DNA from: Gammaproteobacteria bacterium
GTDB taxonomy: Bacteria > Pseudomonadota > Gammaproteobacteria > S012-40
Direction: 5' to 3'
DNA: 33,111 nt
Assembly (NCBI GenBank): GCA_919902765.1
Contig: CAKKRP010000074.1
Span: 1-33,111 of the forward strand
The notes below the pieces were generated by a model. It had not been told where the DNA came from and ran no database searches. It saw only the letters and a list, made by a program, of their open reading frames with translations. Position 1 is the first letter of the stretch. The number at the start of each line of letters is the position of its first letter. Both the position numbers and the translations under genes were made by a program. Shown one piece after another: positions 16,463 through 24,739 of this stretch.

Positions 16463-17436
16463 TGCAATCTAATCCGTGGATCGACCAAGGTGTAGGAGAT
16501 ATCGGTCATCACCAATCCCAGGATATACAGCAGCGAGCCTAAAAATACCATCGCGCGTACGATGGCGAAGTCTTGGGAATTGATTGCGTCTATGGTGTAG
16601 CTACCCAAACCGGGGATACCGAAAAACGATTCCGTGATCAGCGCACCCATGAATAGCAACGGAATAACCACCACCGCCCCGGTAAGGATAGGGATCATGC
16701 CGTTTTTCAATACATGGCGGAATAATACGAGGTATTCCGACAGGCCTTTTGCGCGTGCAGTGCGCACATAATCTTTGCCCATTTCTTCCAGAAACAATGT
16801 GCGATACCAGCGCGCGCCTGAACCGATGCCGCTGACTACGCCGATGGCGATAGGCAATAATATAAACTTAAGCGCCTCCCATCCGGTGTCGTAACCGGAA
16901 ATAGGCACCAAGCGCAACAACTTACTCAATAAAAACTGTCCCGCAATAATATAAAACAAGCCCGAAATCGACATCATGGCGACACACAATACCGTACCCA
17001 CGGTATCGACATACGTCGCGCGAAAAAACGCCAATAACAATGCAAAACTTATATTTACCATTAACCCAAACACAAATGCAGGCACCGCGATGGCCAGGCT
17101 CGGCAGCATACGCTGTTTTATATCCTGTACGATGTCGCGCCCGTCATCGGAAGACCCAAACTGAAATGCAAACAAACGCACAGAGTTTTTATAAAAAATC
17201 GTATCGGTAAGTTTCTCTACACCCGCAGCCTGCACGTTAAAAATCAAGGGTTTGTCATAACCGCGCTCGGCCTTCCAACGCTGCACCATTTCCGGGGTCA
17301 CCCGCTTACCGCCTAGGTGCATGCGCGCCATGTCATCCGGCGTGTTGACCACAAAAAACAAAGTGAACGTCAACAAATTCACACCGATAAGTATCGGGAT
17401 TGCGTATAACACACGCCTAACGATGTAGGTCAACAT
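16459..17436 (-). CDS. Peptide-type ABC permease (YejB/DppB-like)
   Basis: A 325-residue inner-membrane protein with a conserved start (YIVRRVLYAIPILIGVNLLTFTLFFV) and about six membrane helices. The coupling loop DYVRTARAKGLSEYLVLFRHVLKNGMIPILT is the EAA motif that docks on the ATPase, and the C-terminal VMTDISYTLVDPRIRLQ is typical of DppB-type proteins. It pairs with the 14960-16462 permease to form the channel. It starts 6 bases after the binding-protein stop and overlaps the next permease by 4 bases, so the operon order is binding protein, B, C, ATPase. Confidence 0.92.
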   Translation of the reverse strand: MLTYIVRRVLYAIPILIGVNLLTFTLFFVVNTPDDMARMHLGGKRVTPEMVQRWKAERGYDKPLIFNVQAAGVEKLTDTIFYKNSVRLFAFQFGSSDDGRDIVQDIKQRMLPSLAIAVPAFVFGLMVNISFALLLAFFRATYVDTVGTVLCVAMMSISGLFYIIAGQFLLSKLLRLVPISGYDTGWEALKFILLPIAIGVVSGIGSGARWYRTLFLEEMGKDYVRTARAKGLSEYLVLFRHVLKNGMIPILTGAVVVIPLLFMGALITESFFGIPGLGSYTIDAINSQDFAIVRAMVFLGSLLYILGLVMTDISYTLVDPRIRLQ

Positions 17437-17442
17437 GATTTT

Positions 17443-19650
17443 CTACTCACGCCTATCTCCAACCCCACGCGGCGCCTGACGCTGTCTGCGTCGATAGACC
17501 ACCGCCGCCGGTATCACCATGATCACCAGCAACATGGCGGCCACGCCCAACGGCCAAATCACCGGTGGATTCCACGCATCGCGCAAGCGATCACGCGCAG
17601 CGGCGTCGATACGTTTATATTGCAATGTATTATGCGCCATCAAATTCGGCTTTACGTTGTAATACCAACTGTGCGACAACGCAAATTCTTGCGGGTGGAA
17701 ACCCCACAACCACGGCCCATCGACACGCAGTACGTCATTCATGCGATCTATCAGCGCCTGACGCTCCGGCCCGTTGTCCATGTTCTTCATTTGATCGAAT
17801 AAGGCATCAAATTGCCTATTATTATAATTGGCGGCATTTTCGCCGTCGTGCTCTACCTTGCCGTTGGGGCCGTATAACAAAAAGAAAAAATTTTCGGGAT
17901 CGGGATAATCGGCGTTCCATCCCCACATAAATATCTGCGCGTTACCCTTGCGCATTTTTTCTTGAAAACGATTGTAGGAAGTATTGCGATACACCAATTG
18001 CAAATCCAGTTTTTCAAACTGCTTGCGAAACCACGCCAAACGCGCTAAATCATCCGGCCCTTCGCCGGTCACATCAAAATACAAGGTCAACGGCTGGCCT
18101 GTGGATTGATCGATGCCGTTGGCATAACCGGCCTCGATCAACAATTTACGCGCGTCTTCGATAGGTTTACGTTTCGCTTTACCGTCCATCCAATCATACA
18201 CATAGGGATTAACGCCTGCACGTCCTTCGCGGTAACCGAATATCCCCGGCGGCACCGCGCCATGCGCGGAAATACCGCGACCATTGCGAAATATCGCAAT
18301 AAATTCTTCGTAATCGACGGCAATTGCAATGGCGCGACGCAGTTTTCGCGCGCGCTCGCCATCCCCGCCCACCACCGGATCGCGCATATTGAATCCCATA
18401 TAGCTGGTCGATGATGCGACCGTAGTCACTAGGTGTATACCCTGGCGTTGCATTTTATCCGTCAATCCCAACTCACCCTGGCCGCTCATGCTAACCGCTT
18501 GATCGAAACTCTCGGAACTGATACCAGAGGTGTCGTAATACCCTTGCAAAAATTTATTCCAGTAAGGAATACTCTCTTTTTCCAGCGCATAAATCGCTTG
18601 ATCGATAAACGGCAACGGTTTTCCCGCATCCGCGAGCAGGCCCGCCTCAGCGTCTCCCGGCGCGCCTGCACTGGGATAAGTCGCGCCGTGAAAATTGGGA
18701 TTGCGCGACAAGATCATTTGGCGATTGGGATTATTCTCACTCAGCATATATGGCCCCGACCCCAATGGCCACCAATCGAAATTGATATTTTTTTCGTTCA
18801 GCCCCGGCTGCGCATAAAAGACATCGGCCTCCCACGGAATAGGCGCAAAAAACGGCATCGCCAGCCAATACAGTAATTGCGGATACTTACCCTTCAAGGT
18901 GATGCGCAAGGTATGTTCGTCCGGCGTTGCAACGCCTTTTAAAGTGTACGCGCGTAAGTCGATTTGCACTTTTTCGCCGCGTTTACGTTGCGCCTCGGCA
19001 ACCGCTTGCAGTTCTGCCGCGTATTCCTTCATGCCCACGATATTATCGACCATCACGCTCAAGATCGGGGACTGTATCAGCGGGTGGGCGAGACGCCGCA
19101 TTTCATAGGCATAATCCTGCGCGGTCACCGCACGCGTGCCGGTTTGAGGAAAATCGTTGAGCGTCTGCACGGCCGCAATTTGCGCGGCGTCTAAGCGGTG
19201 ATAAACATAGGCACCCGCTGTATCGCGCGCCAACGCGGGATGCGGCTGATAGCGCATGCCTGGACGTATTTTTATTTCATAAACGCCGCTCGCAATACGT
19301 GTGGCAGACGTCGTAGAAGGCACCTCGCGCCCGCGCGCGTCATAATAATGCACTTGCGGCATGACCGCAGCGCCTAACGGTGCTAATTCATAAGGGCGTT
19401 GCAAATAGCGATACTGCAACAACGGTTCATAGATTTGTCCGATGAACGCATATTCCGCCGACGAATACGCACGTGCCGGATCTAAATGTTTAGGTCGTTC
19501 TTCGAACGAAGAATACAGTATGTTCTGACCGCGCGCGGCAGCCGGATACGGATTATTCCAAGACCCTTGACCACATCCGGCGACGACTGCCAGCCCGCAT
19601 GCGGCACCAAAAACCTTCCGGTAATGACGTTTGATCCAAAAATAAATCAA
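17443..19650 (-). CDS. Family 5 extracellular solute-binding protein, lipoprotein with C-terminal membrane helix
   Basis: A 735-residue SBP_bac_5 protein, longer than the usual 500-600. An N-terminal signal ends in lipobox VAGC (Cys26). Family features include SSFEERPKHLDPARAY, YEIKIRPGMRYQPHP, DFDWWPLGSGPYML-like segments (NFDWWPLGSGPYML), RAIAIAVDYEEFI and RNTSYNRFQEKMRKG. Unusually, residues about 697-718 form a second hydrophobic helix (VIWPLGVAAMLLVIMVIP) followed by YRRRQRQ, so the C-terminus should cross the inner membrane with its basic tail in the cytoplasm. The start is TTG 19650, forced by an in-frame stop two codons upstream; GGGG lies 9 bases before it. Peptide or related cargo is likely; specificity is unknown. 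Confidence 0.88.
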   Translation of the reverse strand: MIYFWIKRHYRKVFGAACGLAVVAGCGQGSWNNPYPAAARGQNILYSSFEERPKHLDPARAYSSAEYAFIGQIYEPLLQYRYLQRPYELAPLGAAVMPQVHYYDARGREVPSTTSATRIASGVYEIKIRPGMRYQPHPALARDTAGAYVYHRLDAAQIAAVQTLNDFPQTGTRAVTAQDYAYEMRRLAHPLIQSPILSVMVDNIVGMKEYAAELQAVAEAQRKRGEKVQIDLRAYTLKGVATPDEHTLRITLKGKYPQLLYWLAMPFFAPIPWEADVFYAQPGLNEKNINFDWWPLGSGPYMLSENNPNRQMILSRNPNFHGATYPSAGAPGDAEAGLLADAGKPLPFIDQAIYALEKESIPYWNKFLQGYYDTSGISSESFDQAVSMSGQGELGLTDKMQRQGIHLVTTVASSTSYMGFNMRDPVVGGDGERARKLRRAIAIAVDYEEFIAIFRNGRGISAHGAVPPGIFGYREGRAGVNPYVYDWMDGKAKRKPIEDARKLLIEAGYANGIDQSTGQPLTLYFDVTGEGPDDLARLAWFRKQFEKLDLQLVYRNTSYNRFQEKMRKGNAQIFMWGWNADYPDPENFFFLLYGPNGKVEHDGENAANYNNRQFDALFDQMKNMDNGPERQALIDRMNDVLRVDGPWLWGFHPQEFALSHSWYYNVKPNLMAHNTLQYKRIDAAARDRLRDAWNPPVIWPLGVAAMLLVIMVIPAAVVYRRRQRQAPRGVGDRRE

Positions 19651-19707
19651 TGTTTAATGCCCCAGCCCGCCTTATTCACAGCATCCGCGCGCGACTTCCG
19701 TAACGAA

Positions 19708-19735
19708 CATATAATAGTAGCGAAATACACACCAA
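19708..19735 (-). promoter_or_regulatory. Candidate promoter of the peptide ABC operon
   Basis: On the minus strand TTGGTG (19735-19730) and TATATG (19713-19708) are 16 bases apart, each matching about 4 of 6 consensus positions. The predicted start near 19701 gives a leader of about 50 bases to the TTG start. The -35 overlaps the first of the nearby inverted repeats, which would suit repression. Confidence 0.3.
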
Positions 19736-19785
19736 CTCGGTTGGCGTAATTCGATACGCCAGATGATGCCCTAGCACTATAGTGC
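19732..19785. repeat. Cluster of three inverted repeats upstream of the ABC operon
   Basis: CCAAC-TCG-GTTGG (19732-19744), TGGCGTA-ATTCGA-TACGCCA (19742-19761) and the perfect 12-base palindrome GCACTATAGTGC (19774-19785) lie within 54 bases. The first two share bases 19742-19744, so as RNA they would be alternative rather than simultaneous. They flank the candidate -35 of the ABC operon, so they may be operators; a T-arm-like TTCGA loop is present but no tRNA acceptor pairing was found. Confidence 0.5.
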
Positions 19786-20139
19786 GTTATTTCCTAAAGC
19801 ACCTCAACCGCCTCACTGCCCCATACCGGCCGCCACGCCCATCAATCACAAAAAATTCCACGATGCAGTTGATTTTCGCCCCGGGATAGGGTACTAAAGA
19901 CACCATACATGGCGTGTCTGCGTGCGCTTTGATCGCTGCACACCGGCGTGTTTGGACTAGCCTACCACCATACAAAATAATATTATAGGTTTCAATTCTT
20001 CTTTAAACTCATGATCACAATAACTGTTAAAATGCAGGTCGGCTGCCTATGCGAACGTTTTTAACAGGCGGCCAGAACATGACGGGTGGTGGCGCGGCTC
20101 AGACACAGCGCTTGTTCCATTACATATAAAGGGTTAATT

Positions 20140-20952
20140 ATGGGTTTTTTAACAAACAAACGGGCCTTGATCGTCGGCCTCGCCAGCAATCGTTCCATCG
20201 CCTGGGGCATCGCGCAAGCCATGCATCGTGAAGGCGCTGAACTCGCGTTCACCTATCAAAACGATAAACTCAAAGAACGCGTTGAGCGTATGGCCGCCGA
20301 ACTCGGTTCGGAAATCACCATCCCCTGCGATGTCAGCAGCGATGAACAAATTGAAGCGGTATTCGAGCACCTCGACGATTATTGGGATCACCTGGATATC
20401 CTGGTGCATTCTGTCGCCTATGCGCCACAAGGGCAATTAGAAGGCGATTATCTCGATAACGTCACGCGAGAAGGCTTTCGCATCGCGCATGAAGTGAGTT
20501 CGTATAGCTTTGCGGCCTTGGCCAAGGCGGGCGCAAAGATGATGGAAGGACGCAATGGCGCGCTGATCACCTTGAGCTATTTAGGCGCTGAACGCTCTAT
20601 GCCCAATTACAATGTGATGGGTTTGGCCAAGGCCAGCCTAGAGGCCAATGTGCGTTATATCGCAAGCTCCTTAGGACCCGATGGCATACGTTGCAACGGC
20701 ATTTCTGCCGGGCCGATCAAAACATTGGCCTCATCGGGCATCAGCGGTCTGCGCAAGATGCTCAATCATTTTGAAAAATATGCGCCACTGCGCCGCAACG
20801 TCACCATCGAAGATGTCGGTAACACCGCCGCATTTTTATGTTCCGATTTGGCCGCAGGTATCACGGGTGAAATAATTTATGTCGATTCCGGTTACCGCAC
20901 CATAGGTATGACCATGCCTGATACGGAACCGGTTACTACGAAGGAAGAATAA
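20140..20952 (+). CDS. fabI: Enoyl-[acyl-carrier-protein] reductase (NADH) FabI
   Basis: A 270-residue short-chain dehydrogenase-type enzyme that reduces the enoyl-ACP double bond in the last step of each fatty-acid elongation cycle. The start [25 protein letters not shown] is the FabI variant of the Rossmann glycine motif. Catalytic Tyr147 (LSYLGAE), Tyr157 and Lys164 (YNVMGLAK) match the E. coli FabI arrangement of Tyr146, Tyr156 and Lys163, and the substrate loop [12 protein letters not shown] is kept. ATG 20140 is preceded by AAAGGG at 8-base spacing; the frame is open further upstream but the added residues are not family-like. A monocistronic unit is likely, given the terminator immediately after. 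Confidence 0.95.
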   Translation: MGFLTNKRALIVGLASNRSIAWGIAQAMHREGAELAFTYQNDKLKERVERMAAELGSEITIPCDVSSDEQIEAVFEHLDDYWDHLDILVHSVAYAPQGQLEGDYLDNVTREGFRIAHEVSSYSFAALAKAGAKMMEGRNGALITLSYLGAERSMPNYNVMGLAKASLEANVRYIASSLGPDGIRCNGISAGPIKTLASSGISGLRKMLNHFEKYAPLRRNVTIEDVGNTAAFLCSDLAAGITGEIIYVDSGYRTIGMTMPDTEPVTTKEE

Positions 20953-21015
20953 ATCTCCATCGCATCATGCAAGACCGGGGGCGTTACGCAACAAACCGCT
21001 AACGCGCCCTTGGTT

Positions 21016-21048
21016 CCGCGATGTATGCGCGCCTGATGCGGCTTTTTT
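21016..21048 (+). terminator. Intrinsic terminator after fabI
   Basis: CCGCGAT (21016-21022) pairs with ATGCGG (21036-21041) with one bulged G, followed by C and six T (21043-21048). It lies 64-96 bases after the fabI stop and just before the convergent lipoprotein gene. A weaker GGGCGTTA / TAACGCGCCC pairing lies directly upstream. Confidence 0.55.
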
Positions 21049-21051
21049 GAA

Positions 21052-21465
21052 TTACTCCGGTGCCACGGCATAATCAAACACCACTCCGCGCCGCACCAGT
21101 TGCTCGCCGCATTCCAAATTAAATTCAAAACGCCAGCGACCTTCCCGGTTGAAATCCAAGCCGCGAATTTTGTAAATACCGGAGCGCGATTGCTCGGGAA
21201 TATCTCTCCACACCGTATCCGTAGCACCCGCGTCTACGGCAAATTGACGATATTGTACACGACACCCTGTACCCGCCGCGCGTTGGTAGCGCAAGGTCGC
21301 GTAAATATCGGCGCTTTGCCCCACCAATAATGGAAACGGTTGCAAGGTTAACGACAACACCGCACCCTCTCCCAAATCGCGTGTATCGGTGCGCTGTTGC
21401 ATAGAGCAAGCACTTAGCACGGTCAACCACGCAATGGATATAGCCATGTAGGCAAATGTATGCAT
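21052..21465 (-). CDS. Small lipoprotein with YtkA-like Ig-type domain
   Basis: 137 residues from ATG 21465, chosen because GGGGGGGAAG precedes it and a lipoprotein signal follows at once (MAISIAWLTVL, lipobox LSAC, then SMQQR). The frame extends upstream to 21537 but the extra residues are not signal-like. The mature part has beta-sandwich features (LSLTLQPFPLLVGQSADIYATL, GIYKIRGLDFNREGRWRFEFNLECG) like YtkA/FixH-like domains, which bind or chaperone metals in some cases; no clear metal ligands stand out here. It lies downstream of the HDOD gene with its own candidate promoter. Function is unknown. Confidence 0.65.
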   Translation of the reverse strand: MHTFAYMAISIAWLTVLSACSMQQRTDTRDLGEGAVLSLTLQPFPLLVGQSADIYATLRYQRAAGTGCRVQYRQFAVDAGATDTVWRDIPEQSRSGIYKIRGLDFNREGRWRFEFNLECGEQLVRRGVVFDYAVAPE

Positions 21466-21576
21466 CTTCCCCCCCGACGAAAAATCGCAACTGCGTCGCG
21501 CAATCGAAAAGCTAAATAGGAAGGTATAGTGTACCATTGCTGGGACGAATGAAAAATCAACGTATCGCGCAATGAT

Positions 21577-21605
21577 ATTATAGGTACCGATATCTCACAG
21601 CGAAA
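21577..21605 (-). promoter_or_regulatory. Candidate promoter for the small lipoprotein
   Basis: On the minus strand TATAAT (21582-21577) is a perfect -10, with TTTCGC (21605-21600) 17 bases upstream matching half of the -35 consensus. The -35 overlaps the last codons of the HDOD gene. The predicted start near 21570 gives a leader of about 105 bases, within which GGTA-CACTA-TACC is a small inverted repeat. Confidence 0.35.
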
Positions 21606-22461
21606 TCGCGCTAAACCCCATCAGGAAATTGGCGATTGTGTCTTCGTACAATTGATTGGCGTCCTTCATTTGCGCGCGTGCCTGCGCTTCATTCAACCCG
21701 GTGATATCCCAGGCCGCAGGATCAAAAACCGGTTGCTGTTCATTAAATACTATCCCATAGCCGGTGAGTTTAGACAGATTATTCGCGATATGCACCACCG
21801 CGACCTCTATCGCATGCTGACGCGCAAGCGCGGGGTCGTGATGAAATCGGGTCACTTCTTGGAACAAGGTGGGCAGTCCCCACTGGCGTAATAATTCCGC
21901 CCCGACCTCGGCATGGTCAAGACCGAACACTTCTTTTTCCGCTGTGTGTAAAGGCACACCGGATTGATATACGCGACTAAACATCACTTTAACCAATTCC
22001 GGTATGCGTATGCTCATCGCTAACAAACCTACGTCATGTAACAAACCCGCGATAAACAAGCGTTCCGGGTGCAAAATCGGCGTCCGGCATTTGGCGGCGA
22101 ATTGTTGCGCGATCAGCCCTACGTGTATGCTATGACACCAAAATGTATCCATATCCCAAAGTTCGTTGGGCATTTTGGCGAAGGTATTCATCACTGACGT
22201 GGCCAACACTAATTCGCGCAATTCTTGATTACCTATCACGGTGATCGCACGTGTAATCGTTTCCACGCGCGACGCAAGTCCGAAAATAGGGCTATTGGCG
22301 ATTTTGAGCAACTGCGCGGTCAACCCAGGGTCTTGACTGATCACAGAGGCGATTTCGTTCGATGTATAGCGTTCACTACCCGTCATTTCCAATACACGTA
22401 TACACACATCAGGGAGTGTCACTAAATCCTGCAAGCCACTTACTAATTCCCGCGCATTCAT
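21595..22461 (-). CDS. HDOD domain signalling protein
   Basis: A 288-residue soluble protein that is almost entirely one HDOD domain, a regulatory relative of HD-GYP. Typical parts: LPDVCIRVLEM, VISQDPGLTAQLLKIANSPIFG, and ITVIGNQELRELVLATSVM. Unlike many HDOD proteins it keeps an HD pair (LLHDVG, about H142/D143) plus other histidines (CHSIHV, LDHAEVGAELL, RFHHDP), so metal binding is possible. The start at ATG 22461 has AGGA 10 bases upstream; ATGs at 22479 and 22509 are alternatives. If 22461 is right, a hairpin GGGTGC/GCACCC (22501-22520) lies in its 5' leader. HDOD proteins act in chemotaxis, motility or stress signalling; no partner kinase is adjacent. Confidence 0.85.
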   Translation of the reverse strand: MNARELVSGLQDLVTLPDVCIRVLEMTGSERYTSNEIASVISQDPGLTAQLLKIANSPIFGLASRVETITRAITVIGNQELRELVLATSVMNTFAKMPNELWDMDTFWCHSIHVGLIAQQFAAKCRTPILHPERLFIAGLLHDVGLLAMSIRIPELVKVMFSRVYQSGVPLHTAEKEVFGLDHAEVGAELLRQWGLPTLFQEVTRFHHDPALARQHAIEVAVVHIANNLSKLTGYGIVFNEQQPVFDPAAWDITGLNEAQARAQMKDANQLYEDTIANFLMGFSAISL

Positions 22462-22577
22462 GATTATTAATTCCTGCATCCCAAGGCTTATGGAGCTGGG
22501 GGGTGCCATTTACAGCACCCACATGATGTAGTATCGCCCCGTCGCCGTGTTTTCTTAAATAGTAATGCCGACGCGTA

Positions 22578-22606
22578 TTGACAGCCCCCATTTACTCGCA
22601 TAAAGT
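22578..22606 (+). promoter_or_regulatory. Sigma-70 promoter of the TonB-dependent receptor
   Basis: A perfect -35 TTGACA (22578-22583) is followed after exactly 17 bases by TAAAGT (22601-22606, 4 of 6). The predicted start near 22613 leaves a 67-base leader before the TTG start at 22680. That is too short for a cobalamin riboswitch, and none is seen. Confidence 0.55.
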
Positions 22607-22679
22607 GGCTTTAAACCTATATTAATTGCTTGATTCTGCGTTGTTTTTTTGCGACAGATTTGTCACCCGGGGGAAAGCG

Positions 22680-24710
22680 TTGAAACACTGCAAATACTGC
22701 AAGCTAATGTTTAGCTGGGCTTTATTCATAAACGGCACGTCGTTGGCGTTGGGTGCAGGCTTGGGGGCCGATCTCCCTGCTCCGCCAAATCCACCTAACC
22801 CAAAATCGCGTCCACCCGCACCGGCCACCACGCCCGCCCCAACCGCCGTCGCGCCAACCAGCCGCACACCTGCGGTTAGCGCACGCCCCGCAGCGGTTGC
22901 ACCCAAGCATCCGGATACACCGGTAGAATCGCCCAATATGCCCGCGAAAGCCGCCGCTACCGACACACCCGCCGTCGGCGCGCAGTTAAATCCGGGCACC
23001 GCAGCCCTAGACGATGCGGCGGAAACGACGCGCAAGCCGCTGTTAATTACGCGCGATGATATAGACCGTCATTATGGCTACGACATCGCGCAACTATTAC
23101 AAACTTGTTTAGGTGTCGATATACGGCGCGAGGGCGGCGCCGGTGCGGAGTCCGATGTATTTTTCGGCGGCGCAAACGAGCGGCAAATTGTCGTATACCT
23201 AGACGATATACGCATCACAGATCCCGTGCGTGGCGATATCATGTGGCAACTCATCCCGCTGTCACAGGTTGGGTGGATAGAAATACGCCGTGGCCTGGAA
23301 GCAACGCAACAGGGCGCAAATGCCATCGCCGCGAGCGTGCATATCTATACTCGGCGTCCCTACACCAGCGGCGGTAGTTTCGGTGGTGTTATCGCCAATT
23401 ACGGCACGTATGGAATAGAGGCAGGCTATTACGACAATGAAAAAAATATCTTTTTTGACTTAGCGATGATCCAACACGACGGCATCTCCGCGACCAACGC
23501 ACGTAACAGCGCTTACAACGAGGATATCGACGGCACGAATGAATTTACCGTGCGCGCGGGTTACCAAAGTAAATTATCGCCGACCGTTATGTTCGATATA
23601 TCGACGATGGCAGCACACAGTAATAACGCTTACGATCCCGGCACTCTCGCCACCGACTGGCAATTAGGGCGCGCCGCGCTGCAATCGTCGATCGGCCGGT
23701 GGCAACAGCGATTGCAATTCGCCGGATGGCACAAAATATCCTATCGCCGAATCCTTACCGAAACCAAGCTGCGCACTGCGCATACGGAAATGGTATGGGA
23801 TAACAAATTATCCATAGGCAAACGCTCATTGATACGCTTCGATGCGCATTTTTTCGCCGACATGGCGCGCCAAACCGATGTCGCCACCTCTTTAGTGAAA
23901 CTCGACAATCGTTTGGTAAGCGATTCCGGATTAAACATCACCTTAGACTCGCCCATATTTCGCAATAATTTTACGTTTCAAGCGCGCTATGATTATCACA
24001 ACGTATTCGGAAACATCAGCACCTATGGTTTACAATGGGGCCGCTTTGTGCTGTTGCCCGATTTATATACCAACGTAGCCATACACAGCGGGTATACCCC
24101 ACCGACCATCAAAGACAGATACTATGTTGGAGACAGTGGCGGGCAATATGTGGGCAATAAATCCGTAGGTTTCGAAAAATCCACGCAATTGGATATCACT
24201 ACCCGCTATCAATTTGAACGCGATCATAGCGTGAGTTTAATGCTTTACGGTACCCGTATCGATTATGTGATGACCTACACGGGTTTATCCTACACACCTA
24301 AAAATAACGAGCAATACAACTTACTCGGTGCGCAGGCCTCCTATCAGTATCGTGAAAGCGACTGGCTAATGCATTTAACCGCCGATTTTCAAAAAAACAC
24401 CACGCGCAACACGGCGCTACCCTATCGTCCTGCACAAAAATTCTTGGCTCAACTTACGCGGCGCATCGCGAACGGCTATACACTGGAAGCCACCGGTCAA
24501 TTTGTCGATGCACGCACCGACAACCTAAAACGCATACTCGACCCCTATGCCCTGTTTGGCGTAGCGCTCACCAAGACATTCATGCGCGAATATTCCTTTG
24601 CGCTCATTATTTCAAATTTATTCGACAAGGCCTATGAAACGGATTACGGAAATAACATGCCAGGGCGCGTAACGATGTTGCGTATGCGCTATACGCCACG
24701 CGGAGGATAG
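22680..24710 (+). CDS. TonB-dependent outer-membrane receptor with proline-rich N-terminal extension
   Basis: 676 residues from TTG 22680, chosen because GGGGG (22669-22673) lies 6 bases upstream and a signal peptide follows (LMFSWALFINGTSLALGAG); ATG 22707 is possible. After the signal is a roughly 65-residue Pro/Ala-rich linker (PAPPNPPNPKSRPPAPATTPAP), unusual for this family. The plug domain follows: ITRDDIDRHYGYDIAQLLQ, GVDIRREGGAGAESDVFFGGANERQ, VVYLDDIRITDP and EIRRGLEATQQGANAIAASVHIYT. The rest is a barrel with FEKSTQLDITTRYQFE and a C-terminal ALIISNLFDKAYET. It is BtuB/FhuA-like in layout. The ligand is unknown; a partial CobC-like gene lies 8 kb away but gives no real support for cobalamin. 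Confidence 0.85.
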   Translation: MKHCKYCKLMFSWALFINGTSLALGAGLGADLPAPPNPPNPKSRPPAPATTPAPTAVAPTSRTPAVSARPAAVAPKHPDTPVESPNMPAKAAATDTPAVGAQLNPGTAALDDAAETTRKPLLITRDDIDRHYGYDIAQLLQTCLGVDIRREGGAGAESDVFFGGANERQIVVYLDDIRITDPVRGDIMWQLIPLSQVGWIEIRRGLEATQQGANAIAASVHIYTRRPYTSGGSFGGVIANYGTYGIEAGYYDNEKNIFFDLAMIQHDGISATNARNSAYNEDIDGTNEFTVRAGYQSKLSPTVMFDISTMAAHSNNAYDPGTLATDWQLGRAALQSSIGRWQQRLQFAGWHKISYRRILTETKLRTAHTEMVWDNKLSIGKRSLIRFDAHFFADMARQTDVATSLVKLDNRLVSDSGLNITLDSPIFRNNFTFQARYDYHNVFGNISTYGLQWGRFVLLPDLYTNVAIHSGYTPPTIKDRYYVGDSGGQYVGNKSVGFEKSTQLDITTRYQFERDHSVSLMLYGTRIDYVMTYTGLSYTPKNNEQYNLLGAQASYQYRESDWLMHLTADFQKNTTRNTALPYRPAQKFLAQLTRRIANGYTLEATGQFVDARTDNLKRILDPYALFGVALTKTFMREYSFALIISNLFDKAYETDYGNNMPGRVTMLRMRYTPRGG

Positions 24711-24739
24711 GCGACCCGCTAACGCAATAACCGCACCCA

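Larger units (their letters stand above)
19651..20139. other. Divergent intergenic region between the ABC operon and fabI
   Basis: This 489-base stretch has no gene I can support. It holds a candidate leftward promoter (19708-19735), a cluster of inverted repeats (19732-19785), a leftward perfect TATAAT (19987-19982) with no good -35, and an AT-rich segment before fabI in which TAAAAT (20028-20033) could be a rightward -10 with a poor -35. A leftward 62-codon frame (19975-19787) starting at TTG has no ribosome site and no recognisable similarity. The fabI leader (about 20040-20139) shows no riboswitch that I recognise. Confidence 0.6.

Noticed and set aside
19742..19761. T-arm-like hairpin with TTCGA loop, possible tRNA
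   Set aside because: No pairing acceptor stem or anticodon arm could be found at the required distances on either strand.
19787..19975. Leftward 62-codon frame in the ABC-fabI intergenic region
   Set aside because: TTG start without ribosome site, no recognisable motif, residue make-up unlike its neighbours; treated as non-coding.
22613..22679. Possible cobalamin riboswitch ahead of the TonB-dependent receptor
   Set aside because: The predicted leader is only about 67 bases, far too short, and no B12-box-like sequence is present.
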